From Pseudomonas putida (GTDB taxonomy: Bacteria; Pseudomonadota; Gammaproteobacteria; Pseudomonadales; Pseudomonadaceae), in contig NZ_JAETZZ010000005.1 in the NCBI RefSeq assembly GCF_022627325.1, positions 304,431 through 368,430 of the forward strand: 64,000 nucleotides of DNA, given 5' to 3'. The translations under genes were made by a program, and so were the position numbers. A model generated the notes under the pieces. The model had not been told where the DNA came from. It saw nothing but the letters and a program-made list of their open reading frames with translations, and did not search any database. Below are positions 9,615-17,401 of this stretch, in pieces; positions within the stretch are counted from its first letter, which is position 1; each line of letters begins with the position of its first letter.

Positions 9615-10400
9615 TCAGGGCTGCAGCTTGCCTTGATCCTCGACCGAGGCCTCTGGCTCTGGCTCTGGCGCATCCTGCTCTGGCAAATCATCGAAATCGG
9701 TCTTGAGCCCCTCCTCCATCGCATCCAGTTCCACCAGCAGGCTACGGAAGCTCGTCTTCTCCTCGGGTTCGGCAACTGCCTGCTCGTCGGCCAGGCTGGC
9801 ATCGGCCAACGCCTGCAAATGCGCCGGCACCGGTGCATCATCCGGGTCGATCGAGGGCGCCGGCTCCATTTCACGCAGCTCGGCCAAGGCCGGTAACTCG
9901 TCCAGGCTCTTGAGGTTGAAATGATCGAGAAACGCCTTGGTGGTGGCGAACATCGCCGGCCGCCCAGGTACCTCGCGATGGCCAACCACCCGGATCCATT
10001 CACGCTCCATCAGGGTCTTGATGATGTTGCTGTTGACCGCAACACCCCGCACGTCCTCGATCTCGCCGCGGGTGATGGGCTGGCGGTAAGCGATCAAGGC
10101 CATGGTTTCGAGCAGCGCACGGGAATAGCGCTGCGGGCGCTCTTCCCACAGGCGGCCCACCCACGGCGCGAAATTCTCGCGAATCTGCAAGCGATAGCCG
10201 CTGGCCACTTCCTTGAGCTCGAAGGCCCGACCACTGCAGGATTTGCCGAGCACTTCCAACGCTTTCTTGAATACCTTCGGCTCAGGGCGCTCGGCCTCCT
10301 CGAACAGCTCGTACAGCCGTTCGAGAGATTGCGGCTTGCCTGAGGCGAGGAGAAACGCCTCGATCAGCGACGCCAGGTCGCGGGGTTCATTCAGATTCAT
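9615..10400 (-). CDS. scpB: Segregation and condensation protein B
   Basis: A 261-residue ScpB, the kleisin-associated winged-helix partner of the SMC condensin complex that organises the chromosome. The family motif RYSRALLETMALIAYRQPIT, then RGEIEDVRGVAVNS, is near residues 90-125, and GRPAMFATTKAFLDHF near 150. The C-terminal 80 residues are acidic and low-complexity, longer than in Bacillus ScpB. I start at 10400 (MNLNEPRDLASL), which overlaps the end of scpA by 14 bases. A longer frame exists upstream inside scpA but would add an unrelated leader. The overlap implies translational coupling with scpA. Confidence 0.92.
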   Translation of the reverse strand: MNLNEPRDLASLIEAFLLASGKPQSLERLYELFEEAERPEPKVFKKALEVLGKSCSGRAFELKEVASGYRLQIRENFAPWVGRLWEERPQRYSRALLETMALIAYRQPITRGEIEDVRGVAVNSNIIKTLMEREWIRVVGHREVPGRPAMFATTKAFLDHFNLKSLDELPALAELREMEPAPSIDPDDAPVPAHLQALADASLADEQAVAEPEEKTSFRSLLVELDAMEEGLKTDFDDLPEQDAPEPEPEASVEDQGKLQP

Positions 10401-11232
10401 CAGGTTCTTCGACAGACTCGGCACGCACCCGGACATGGATAGCGGCGAAAGGCTCATTCTGCACCAGTTCGATCAGCGATTCCTTCACCAACTCAAGAAT
10501 CGCCATGAAGGTGACCACCACACCCAGCTTGCCTTCCTCAGCCGTGAACAGTTCGACGAAAGGCACGAAGCCGCCGCCCTTCAGGCGCGCCAGCACTTCG
10601 CTCATGCGCTCGCGGGTAGAGAGCGTTTCACGGGTGATCTGGTGGCTTTCGAACAGATCGTTGCGGCGCATGACTTCGGCCATGCTGACCAACAATTCTT
10701 CCAGGCTGACCTGGGGCAACAGCTTGCGCACCTTGGCCTGGGGCGCCTCCAGGCGCGGCACCACGACGTCACGGCCAACACGCGGCAGCTCGTCGATGCC
10801 TTCGGCTGCAGCCTTGAAACGCTCGTACTCCTGCAAGCGGCGAATCAGCTCGGCACGCGGGTCGCCTTCCTCCTCCTCGACCTCGGCGGAGCGTGGCAGC
10901 AACATGCGCGACTTGATCTCGGCAAGCATGGCAGCCATCACCAGGTATTCGGCGGCCAACTCCAGGCGCACGCTTTTCATCAACTCGACATAACCCATGT
11001 ACTGGCGGGTGATCTCCGCCACGGGGATGTCGAGAATGTCGATGTTCTGCTTGCGGATCAGGTAAAGCAGCAGGTCGAGCGGGCCTTCGAAGGCCTCGAG
11101 GATGACCTCCAGCGCGTCCGGCGGAATGTAAAGGTCCACCGGCATCTCGGTCAGGGCTTCGCCGTAGACCAGGGCCAACTGCAATTGCCGAGGCAGTTCG
11201 GCTTCGATGGCCGAAGCCTCGGGTAGCTCCAT
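10387..11232 (-). CDS. scpA: Segregation and condensation protein A (kleisin)
   Basis: A 281-residue ScpA. The kleisin signature FEGPLDLLLYLIRKQNIDI begins near residue 49, and AAEYLVMAAMLAEIKSRMLLP follows near 95. The protein bridges SMC heads with ScpB. The start at 11232 (MELPEASAIEAEL) is five bases after the yciO stop, and frames extending further upstream run into yciO. With yciO and scpB it forms a tight minus-strand operon, rnm-yciO-scpA-scpB, conserved in gamma-proteobacteria. Confidence 0.93.
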   Translation of the reverse strand: MELPEASAIEAELPRQLQLALVYGEALTEMPVDLYIPPDALEVILEAFEGPLDLLLYLIRKQNIDILDIPVAEITRQYMGYVELMKSVRLELAAEYLVMAAMLAEIKSRMLLPRSAEVEEEEGDPRAELIRRLQEYERFKAAAEGIDELPRVGRDVVVPRLEAPQAKVRKLLPQVSLEELLVSMAEVMRRNDLFESHQITRETLSTRERMSEVLARLKGGGFVPFVELFTAEEGKLGVVVTFMAILELVKESLIELVQNEPFAAIHVRVRAESVEEPDESE

Positions 11233-11237
11233 CTGGC

Positions 11238-11867
11238 TCACGCGTTGACCAGAAATGGCGTGGGGTCGCCGCAACCTTCGCGGATCAGTTCAGGCTCTTC
11301 GCCGGACAGGTCGATGATGGTCGAGGCCTTGAGGTCGCCGAAACCGCCGTCAATCACCAAGTCCACATGGTGTTCCAGGCGCTCGCGGATTTCATAGGGG
11401 TCGGTCATCGGCTCGGTATCACCGGGCAGGATCAGGCTCACGCTCATCAGCGGCTCACCCAGCTCAGCCAACAATGCCAGGGTGATGCCGTGGTCCGGCA
11501 CCCGCAGGCCGATGGTGCGACGCTTCTCGTGCAGCAACAGCCGCGGCACCTCACGGGTGCCATTGAGGATGAACGTGTAGGGGCCGGGTACGTGGGCCTT
11601 GAGCAGGCGGAAGGTACCGGTGTCGACCTTGGCGTAAAGGCCCAGCTGCGACATGTCGCAGCACATCAGGGTGAAATTGTGGGTCTTGTCCAACCCACGC
11701 AGACGCCGAACCCGTTCGATCGCTGCCTTGTCACCGATCTGGCATCCCAGTGCGTAGGCCGAATCGGTCGGGTAGACGACCACACCGCCCTTGCGGATGA
11801 TTTCCACCGCCTGACGGATCAGCCGCGGCTGGGGGTTTTCCGGATGAATCTGGAAAAATTGGCTCAC
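11238..11867 (-). CDS. yciO: YciO-type Sua5/YrdC-family protein
   Basis: A 209-residue member of the Sua5/YrdC/YciO family, which binds ATP, threonine and bicarbonate to make threonylcarbamoyl-AMP for tRNA modification. YciO is the paralogous branch whose role is less certain. KGGVVVYPTDSAYALGCQ near residue 26 and the KTHNFTLMC segment that follows are characteristic. The start is GTG at 11867, preceded by AGGAAG at good spacing, giving VSQFFQIHPENPQ as in E. coli YciO (206 aa). An ATG further upstream would overlap the rnm end and lacks family support. Confidence 0.88.
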   Translation of the reverse strand: MSQFFQIHPENPQPRLIRQAVEIIRKGGVVVYPTDSAYALGCQIGDKAAIERVRRLRGLDKTHNFTLMCCDMSQLGLYAKVDTGTFRLLKAHVPGPYTFILNGTREVPRLLLHEKRRTIGLRVPDHGITLALLAELGEPLMSVSLILPGDTEPMTDPYEIRERLEHHVDLVIDGGFGDLKASTIIDLSGEEPELIREGCGDPTPFLVNA

Positions 11868-11880
11868 GAAGTCTTCCTGT

Positions 11881-12741
11881 TCATATCGCCATAGGTTGTT
11901 CATGGCTGAATCGGCGCCACAGAGGTGGCAGATCCTCAGGCAATGGCCGGTAGGCACCGATCTCGCCCCAGGTGCCGGGGCCGTGGAAATCGCTGCCAGC
12001 GCTTGCCAGCAGACCGAACTCACGAGTGAGGATGGACATCGTGCCCACCTGCTCGGCAGGCATCATCCCATTGACCACTTCAAGCGCCTGCCCGCCTGCC
12101 TGAATATAGTCGGCAATCAGGCGCCTGCGCTTGCTGCGGGTCAGATCGTAGTGCATCGGGTGGGCCAGGCTCACCCAGGCTTTGGACCGGCGCAAGGTGG
12201 CAACGGTTTCCTCGAGCGTCGGCCAATGCAGTTTGACGTCACCCAGCTTGCCGGCCCCCAACCACTTGCGAAACGCTTCACCACGGTCCTTGACGTGGCC
12301 CGCGCGCACCAGGTGCTCGGCAAAATGCGGCCGCGCCGGTGCATTACCGCTGTCCCCCAACGCCTGCTGCACGGCGCGGGCACCCTCGAGGGCACCTGGC
12401 ATGCCCTTGGCCGCCAGCCGCTTGTCGATTTCCTCGGCTCGCAGCCAGCGGCCACGGTGCAGGGCTTCGATCGCTTCGAGCAACGGTGGGGCATCAAGCG
12501 GGAAGTCATACCCCAGTACATGGATGGTCGCGCCCCCCCACGTGCACGAAAGCTCCACGCCGCTGACCCAGCGCATACCCCGATCGACGCAGGCCTTGCG
12601 GGCCTCGGGCAGGCCTTCAAGGGTGTCGTGGTCGGTCAGTGCCAAGGTCTGCACCCCGTGCTCATGGGCCCGGGCGACCAGGACCGTAGGCGACAGGGCG
12701 CCGTCGGAGGCCGTGCTGTGACAGTGCAGATCAACATTCAT
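11881..12741 (-). CDS. rnm: PHP-domain 5'-3' exoribonuclease / nucleotide phosphatase (RNase AM)
   Basis: A 286-residue PHP-domain metallo-phosphoesterase, the orthologue of E. coli YciV/RnaAM, which trims 5' ends of 5S, 16S and 23S rRNA and hydrolyses 3',5'-nucleoside bisphosphates. Metal ligands are visible in [11 protein letters not shown] (residues 4-14), TDHDTLEG (about 36-43), the GVELSC segment, SLAHP (about 197) and [10 protein letters not shown] (about 252). First gene of the minus-strand operon leading to scpAB. It is divergent from yciB with only 67 bases between starts, so the promoters overlap. Confidence 0.9.
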   Translation of the reverse strand: MNVDLHCHSTASDGALSPTVLVARAHEHGVQTLALTDHDTLEGLPEARKACVDRGMRWVSGVELSCTWGGATIHVLGYDFPLDAPPLLEAIEALHRGRWLRAEEIDKRLAAKGMPGALEGARAVQQALGDSGNAPARPHFAEHLVRAGHVKDRGEAFRKWLGAGKLGDVKLHWPTLEETVATLRRSKAWVSLAHPMHYDLTRSKRRRLIADYIQAGGQALEVVNGMMPAEQVGTMSILTREFGLLASAGSDFHGPGTWGEIGAYRPLPEDLPPLWRRFSHEQPMAI

Positions 12742-12808
12742 GGAGGAGCGCTACCGCTGGATTCGATGTTTGTTATTATGCCGCCACATCCCGATTCTGG
12801 CTGCCATT

Positions 12809-13402
12809 GTGAAACAATTCATCGATTTCATCCCGCTGCTACTGTTCTTCATCGTCTACAAGCTTGACCCACGCCCCATGGAAGTTGCCGGGCACAGCTT
12901 CGAATTCGGCGGCATCTACAGCGCCACGGCAATGCTGATCATCAGCTCGCTGGTGGTGTATGGCGCGCTGTTCCTGCGCCAGCGCAAGCTGGAGAAAGGC
13001 CAGTGGCTGACGCTGGTGGCCTGCCTGGTATTCGGCGGCCTGACCCTGACCTTCCATAGCGAAACCTTCCTCAAGTGGAAGGCGCCGGTGGTCAACTGGC
13101 TGTTCGCCTTGGGCTTTGCCGGCAGCCACTTCATCGGCGACCGGGTGCTGATCAAGCGCATCATGGGCCACGCCCTGAGCTTGCCCGATGCCATCTGGAC
13201 CCGCCTGAACGTGGCGTGGATCGCGTTTTTCCTGTTCTGTGGCGCGGCCAACCTGTTTGTCGCTTTCACCTTCCAGGATTTCTGGGTCGACTTCAAAGTG
13301 TTCGGCAGCCTGGGCATGACCGTGATATTCCTGGTAGCGCAAGGCTTGTACCTGTCGCGCCACCTGCACGACGACCCTTCTACCTCCAAACCCAAGGATT
13401 GA
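12809..13402 (+). CDS. yciB: Septation-associated inner-membrane protein YciB
   Basis: A 197-residue inner-membrane protein with five hydrophobic segments, beginning [19 protein letters not shown] and containing [11 protein letters not shown] near residue 109. These are the signatures of YciB (IspZ, septation protein A), which affects cell-envelope synthesis and interacts with elongation and division proteins. The start is GTG at 12809. An ATG at 12740 would add a leader overlapping the divergent rnm start and is less likely. yciI follows after one base, so the two are co-transcribed. Confidence 0.9.
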   Translation: MKQFIDFIPLLLFFIVYKLDPRPMEVAGHSFEFGGIYSATAMLIISSLVVYGALFLRQRKLEKGQWLTLVACLVFGGLTLTFHSETFLKWKAPVVNWLFALGFAGSHFIGDRVLIKRIMGHALSLPDAIWTRLNVAWIAFFLFCGAANLFVAFTFQDFWVDFKVFGSLGMTVIFLVAQGLYLSRHLHDDPSTSKPKD

Positions 13403-13403
13403 C

Positions 13404-13703
13404 ATGCTTTACGCCATCATTGCCAGCGACGTCGCAAATTCCCTGGAAAAACGCCTGGCCGCGCGCCCGGCGCACATCGAGCGCCTGAAGCAGCTGCAAA
13501 GCGAAGGCCGCGTGGTGCTGGCCGGCCCGCACCCGGCCATCGACAGCAACGACCCGGGCGAAGCCGGCTTCAGCGGCAGCCTGATCGTCGCCGAGTTCGA
13601 TTCCCTGAGCGCTGCCCAGGCCTGGGCCGATGCCGACCCGTACATCGCTGCGGGTGTTTACGACCAGGTCATCGTCAAACCCTTCAAGCAAGTCTTGCCC
13701 TGA
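13404..13703 (+). CDS. yciI: YciI-like protein
   Basis: A 99-residue YciI-family protein with a ferredoxin-like fold. The start [20 protein letters not shown], the [12 protein letters not shown] helix and a C-terminal [17 protein letters not shown] are typical. A conserved His-Asp pair is thought to be catalytic, but no reaction is established. It begins one base after the yciB stop, as in E. coli where yciA, yciB and yciI are clustered. Confidence 0.9.
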   Translation: MLYAIIASDVANSLEKRLAARPAHIERLKQLQSEGRVVLAGPHPAIDSNDPGEAGFSGSLIVAEFDSLSAAQAWADADPYIAAGVYDQVIVKPFKQVLP

Positions 13704-13781
13704 TCGATAAATTGTCGGCGTCTGCGGTATCTTTGCCACTGGCGAGCGCGTCAGACGCCGTCGATTTGAATTGAGTGAGTC

Positions 13782-14459
13782 ATGAGCGAGCTGTTACTGA
13801 TTGATGATGACCAGGAACTCTGCGAGCTGCTCGGCAGCTGGCTGACCCAGGAAGGTTTTGCCGTCCGCGCCTGCCATGATGGCCAGAGCGCGCGCCAGGC
13901 ATTGGCCGAACATGCGCCGGCAGCTGTGGTGCTTGACGTGATGCTGCCTGACGGTAGCGGCCTTGAGCTGCTCAAGCAGTTGCGTAGCGACCACGCAGAA
14001 CTGCCGGTACTGATGTTGTCGGCCCGCGGCGAGCCTCTGGACCGCATTCTTGGCCTGGAACTGGGCGCTGATGATTACCTGGCCAAGCCCTGCGACCCGC
14101 GCGAGCTGACCGCCCGCCTGCGCGCAGTGCTGCGCCGTAGCCACCCGACCGCCACCACGACGCAGGTGGAGATCGGCGATCTGGCCTTCAGCCCTGTGCG
14201 CGGGGTGGTCAGCATCGATGGCCGCGAGATGACCCTTACCCTGTCTGAAAGCCGCATCCTCGAAGCCTTGCTGCGCCAGCCTGGCGAGCCGCTGGACAAG
14301 CAGGAGCTTGCGCAAATCGGCCTTGGCCGCAAGCTGACCCTTTACGATCGCAGCCTGGACATGCATGTCAGCAACCTGCGCAAGAAGATCGGCCCCCACG
14401 CCGACGGCCGCCCGCGCATCGTCGCACTGCGTAGCCGCGGCTACTACTACAGTCTCTGA
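13782..14459 (+). CDS. CpxR-like OmpR-family response regulator
   Basis: A 225-residue two-domain response regulator. The receiver has the acidic pocket D8-D10, the phospho-acceptor D52 in VVLDVMLPDGSG, S80 and K102 in LAKPCDP. The DNA-binding winged helix covers about 130-222. The sequence is CpxR-like. It heads a module with a CpxP-like periplasmic protein and a histidine kinase. A 9-bp inverted repeat (CGGCGTCTG at 13716-13724, CAGACGCCG at 13752-13760) lies in its upstream region. The stop codon falls within the left arm of a long inverted repeat that separates it from the rest of the module. Confidence 0.9.
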   Translation: MSELLLIDDDQELCELLGSWLTQEGFAVRACHDGQSARQALAEHAPAAVVLDVMLPDGSGLELLKQLRSDHAELPVLMLSARGEPLDRILGLELGADDYLAKPCDPRELTARLRAVLRRSHPTATTTQVEIGDLAFSPVRGVVSIDGREMTLTLSESRILEALLRQPGEPLDKQELAQIGLGRKLTLYDRSLDMHVSNLRKKIGPHADGRPRIVALRSRGYYYSL

Positions 14460-14625
14460 GCTGCAAGCTGCAAGCTGCAAGAAAAAGCCCAGCGTGCGCG
14501 CTCGCTCTTGCTCTTGCTCTTGCTCTTGCTCTTGCTTGAAGCTCTTGCTCTTGCTCTTGCTTGAAGCTTGAAGCTTGAAGCTTGAAGCTTGAAGCTTGAA
14601 GCTTGCAGCTTGCAGCTTGCAGCTC
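14458..14625. repeat. Heptamer/hexamer tandem repeats inside a perfect 24-bp inverted repeat
   Basis: A 24-base arm at 14458-14481 (units of GCTGCAA) is exactly complementary to 14602-14625 (units of GCTTGCA). Between them are tandem copies of TTGCTC (about 14511-14556) and TTGAAGC (about 14557-14605). The element begins within the stop codon of the response regulator. It could act as a strong terminator or RNA stabiliser, and the short units make copy number changeable. Confidence 0.85.
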
Positions 14626-14636
14626 AAAGCCCCTTC

Positions 14637-14652
14637 TTTACCCAGCCTTTAC
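14637..14652 (-). promoter_or_regulatory. CpxR-like box before the CpxP-like gene
   Basis: TTTAC at 14637-14641 and TTTAC at 14648-14652 are 11 bases apart, which on the minus strand reads GTAAA-N6-GTAAA. That is the E. coli CpxR pattern of two GTAAA units about one helical turn apart. A TAAACT -10-like hexamer is at 14685-14690 with no good -35, as expected for an activated promoter. Confidence 0.6.
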
Positions 14653-14732
14653 CGTTCGCTGACCGCGCCTGACCTTGATCTCCCTAAACTGAGCTCATCC
14701 GGTAACCACCGGCCCATGACAGGAGAGACACC

Positions 14733-15149
14733 ATGCGCAAGACCTTGATCGCCCTGATGTTCGCCGCTGCCCTGCCGACCGTGGCCATGGCCATGCCCGA
14801 CGGCGGCCCGCGTCACGACGGCCCGCATCATCGCGGTGACGCGCCTTTCGCCCAACTGGACCTGAGCCGCGACCAGCGCCAGCAGATTGGCAAGCTGATG
14901 GGCGAGCAGATGAAAAACCGCCACGACATCACCGAACGCTACCTGGCCAAACTGCCAGCAGCAGACCAGAAAGCCATGAAAGACGAACTCAAGGCCAGCC
15001 GCGACAAGACCGACAGCCAGGTCCGCGCCCTGCTCAAGCCAGAGCAGCAAAAGAAGTTCGACGAACTGCAGAAAGCCCGCGAAGCACGCAAGGCTGAATG
15101 GAAGGAATTCCAGGCCTGGAAAGCTGAAAAAGCCGCCAAGGCCCAGTAA
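14733..15149 (+). CDS. CpxP/Spy-like periplasmic protein
   Basis: A 138-residue secreted protein. The signal peptide is about 1-20 (MRKTLIALMFAAALPTVAMA). The mature part starts with a His/Pro/Gly-rich linker, then helices containing two LTxxQ-like motifs, LDLSRDQRQQIG near 43 and LLKPEQQKKFDELQ near 97. This is the CpxP/Spy/CnrR fold, a periplasmic chaperone or sensor-kinase inhibitor. It lies between the response regulator and the kinase and has a CpxR-like box upstream, which fits a stress-induced feedback partner of the kinase. Confidence 0.85.
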   Translation: MRKTLIALMFAAALPTVAMAMPDGGPRHDGPHHRGDAPFAQLDLSRDQRQQIGKLMGEQMKNRHDITERYLAKLPAADQKAMKDELKASRDKTDSQVRALLKPEQQKKFDELQKAREARKAEWKEFQAWKAEKAAKAQ

Positions 15150-15163
15150 GCTGTCCCACCCAT

Positions 15164-15195
15164 GCCCGGCCCGCCCCCAAGCGGGCCGGGCTTTT
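15164..15195 (+). terminator. Terminator between the CpxP-like and kinase genes
   Basis: GCCCGGCCCGC at 15164-15174 pairs with GCGGGCCGGGC at 15181-15191, followed by TTTTCCCGTTT. Its position before the kinase gene suggests it attenuates read-through, giving more CpxP-like protein than kinase. Confidence 0.8.
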
Positions 15196-15213
15196 CCCGT
15201 TTAGGAGGTGCTC

Positions 15214-16548
15214 TTGCGTTCTCTGTTCTGGCGCATCCTGGCCAGTTTCTGGCTGGCTATCACCCTGGTCGCAGGCCTGTCGATCCTGCTGGGCCACATG
15301 CTCAACCAGGATGCCTGGATACTCAGCCGCCACCCCGGCCTCAGCAACCTCGCCAGCCGTTGGGTCAAGCACTATGAACACCAAGGCCTGGCGTCGGCCC
15401 AGCATTTCCTCGAACGTCGCAAGCAGCGCTTCAAGATCGATGTACAGGTACTCGACGACAGTGGCCAGGCGGTGGTGCCCGGTACCTTCCCGCGCCGTGC
15501 CGCAGCCTTCGAGGCGCGCCAGCACAATGACGAGCGGCACCTGCCGTGGCGTCGCCTGACCGAGGAGTACACCAGCCCCGAGAGCGGCGAGACGTACCTG
15601 CTGATCTACCGAATCCCACACCCGGAACTGGATGCCTGGCACCGCGAGAGCCTGCTCTGGCCGTTGAGTGCCTTGGGTATAGCCCTGGTGGTGCTGACCC
15701 TGTTCAGCCTGCTGGTGACCCTGTCCATCACCCGCCCTCTGAGCCGCTTGCGCAGTGCCGTGCACGACCTTGGACAGGCCAGCTACCAGCAGAACAGCCT
15801 GGCGCGCCTGGCTGCACGGCGCGATGAGTTCGGCGTGCTGGCCAAGGACTTCAACAAGATGGGCGCCCGCCTGCAGAGCCTGATCGGCAGCCAGCGCCAG
15901 TTGCTGCGCGACGTTTCCCACGAACTGCGCTCACCGCTGGCACGCCTGCGCATCGCCCTGGCGCTCGCCGAACGGGCTGAAGCCGAGCAACGCCAAGCCT
16001 TGTGGCCGCGCCTGACCCGCGAATGTGACCGCCTGGAGGACCTGATCAGCGAGATCCTCACGCTGGCCCGGGTCGATGCCGAACAGTCTCACGCCGAAAC
16101 GGTCGACCTCAACGCCCTGCTGGGCAGCGTGCGCAAGGACGCACAGCTCAGCGCGCCAGAGCAGGACGTTCGGCTGGAGGCGCAACCGGGCTTGACCTTG
16201 CAAGGCTGGCCAACGCTGATTGAACGTGCCGTTGACAACCTGCTGCGCAATGCCTTGCGTTTCAACCCACAGGGGCAGCCGATCGAAGTGCGCGCCGGTC
16301 GCGAGCAGGGGCGCATCGTCGTGAGTGTGCGTGACCATGGGCCTGGGGTGTCTGCCGAGCACCTGGCGCAGCTGGGTGAGCCCTTCTTCCGTGCCCCCGG
16401 GCAGGAAGCAGCGGGGCATGGCCTGGGGCTGGCGATCGCGCGCAAGGCGGCGGAGCGCCATGGCGGGAGCCTGGTACTTGCGAACCACCCACAGGGTGGT
16501 TTTGTCGCGCGCCTGGAGTTGCCGCTGGAAGTGGAGGTTGGCAGCTGA
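15214..16548 (+). CDS. CpxA-like sensor histidine kinase
   Basis: A 444-residue membrane kinase. TM1 is about 5-27, a periplasmic domain follows to about 147, then TM2 about 148-170 and a HAMP linker. The dimerisation domain has LLRDVSHELRSPLARL with phospho-acceptor H236. The ATPase domain has an N box (DNLLRNALRFN), VRDHGPGV and GHGLGLAIARK. The start is probably TTG at 15214, five bases after the strong AGGAGG; a GTG at 15208 would overlap that ribosome site. It should phosphorylate the CpxR-like regulator at 13782 and be restrained by the CpxP-like protein. Confidence 0.9.
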   Translation: MRSLFWRILASFWLAITLVAGLSILLGHMLNQDAWILSRHPGLSNLASRWVKHYEHQGLASAQHFLERRKQRFKIDVQVLDDSGQAVVPGTFPRRAAAFEARQHNDERHLPWRRLTEEYTSPESGETYLLIYRIPHPELDAWHRESLLWPLSALGIALVVLTLFSLLVTLSITRPLSRLRSAVHDLGQASYQQNSLARLAARRDEFGVLAKDFNKMGARLQSLIGSQRQLLRDVSHELRSPLARLRIALALAERAEAEQRQALWPRLTRECDRLEDLISEILTLARVDAEQSHAETVDLNALLGSVRKDAQLSAPEQDVRLEAQPGLTLQGWPTLIERAVDNLLRNALRFNPQGQPIEVRAGREQGRIVVSVRDHGPGVSAEHLAQLGEPFFRAPGQEAAGHGLGLAIARKAAERHGGSLVLANHPQGGFVARLELPLEVEVGS

Positions 16549-16662
16549 ATTCAGCGCTCCCGCACCAGTGGGAGCAGCTGCCTTACCCAATGTCAAAAAC
16601 GTTGACGCAAACCACCTTGCGGGGGCCTGCTTGCCGGCGATCAAGCCACAGCGGCCCTGGCG

Positions 16663-17220
16663 TTACTGGCCCCAGGCGCTGACGAACTCGGCGGTTTGCA
16701 GCACTGGCGCCGTACGCGGCTCGGCCAGCGGCGTGCCGACATACAGGTAGCCGATCAACTCTTCGTTCTCGCCCAGCCCCAAGCCCTTGTGCACATGGAC
16801 ATCGAAGGCCATGTCGCCGGTACGCCACACGGCACCGATGCCTTGGGCATGCGCGGCAATCAGAATGCCATGCGCGGCACAGCCAGCGGCCAGGCGCTGT
16901 TCTGACATCGGCACCTTGTAGTGCTCCTGCAGCTTGGCGATCACCACGATCAGCAGCGGCGCACGCAACGGCATGGCGCGGGCCTTGTCCAGCGCAGCCT
17001 GGGTGGCATCGCCCTTGTTCTGCACCGCTTCGGCAAACAGCTCGCCGAGCTTGTCGCGGCCCTGGCCTTCGATGGTCAGAAAGCGCCATGGCCGCAGCTG
17101 GCCGTGATCGGGCGCGCGCAGCGCAGCCTGGAACAGCGCCTCGCGCTGGGCGGCATTAGGCGCAGGTTCAGTCAGGCGTGGCACGGATACACGGTTGAGC
17201 AATGCGTCGAGAGCCTCCAT
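16663..17220 (-). CDS. YdjA-like nitroreductase family protein
   Basis: A 185-residue FMN-dependent nitroreductase of the small YdjA subgroup (E. coli YdjA 183 aa). It begins MEALDALLNRVSVPRLTEP and contains APDHGQLRPWRFLTIEG (FMN contact) near residue 36, plus GIGAVWRTGDM near 126 and GYLYVGTP near 157. Such enzymes reduce nitro compounds or quinones with NAD(P)H; the natural substrate is unknown. Its start faces trkH across a 181-base gap holding another set of GCTGCAAG-type repeats. Confidence 0.88.
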   Translation of the reverse strand: MEALDALLNRVSVPRLTEPAPNAAQREALFQAALRAPDHGQLRPWRFLTIEGQGRDKLGELFAEAVQNKGDATQAALDKARAMPLRAPLLIVVIAKLQEHYKVPMSEQRLAAGCAAHGILIAAHAQGIGAVWRTGDMAFDVHVHKGLGLGENEELIGYLYVGTPLAEPRTAPVLQTAEFVSAWGQ

Positions 17221-17340
17221 CGGCTACCCTCCTGGCAGTTGAATGTGCGGCCATTCTCAAGCTGCAAGCCACAAGCTGCAAGCGCCACGCAGAAGCCACC
17301 CGGTGCACACTGCCATTTCTGCCTGCGGGTAGCTCTCGGC

Positions 17341-17368
17341 TTGCAGCTGGCAGGCCCATAGGTAGAAT
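17341..17368 (+). promoter_or_regulatory. Likely sigma-70 promoter of trkH
   Basis: TTGCAG at 17341-17346 and TAGAAT at 17363-17368 are 16 bases apart, 33 bases before the trkH ATG. The -35 is part of a CTTGCAGCT arm of the local inverted repeat. Confidence 0.55.
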
Positions 17369-17401
17369 GGCGCCCCTTCGTTCAAAGTCAGAGCAGATCA
17401 C

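Noticed and set aside
14500..14605. Short direct repeats as a CRISPR array
   Set aside because: Units of 6-7 bases with no spacers; simple tandem repeats.
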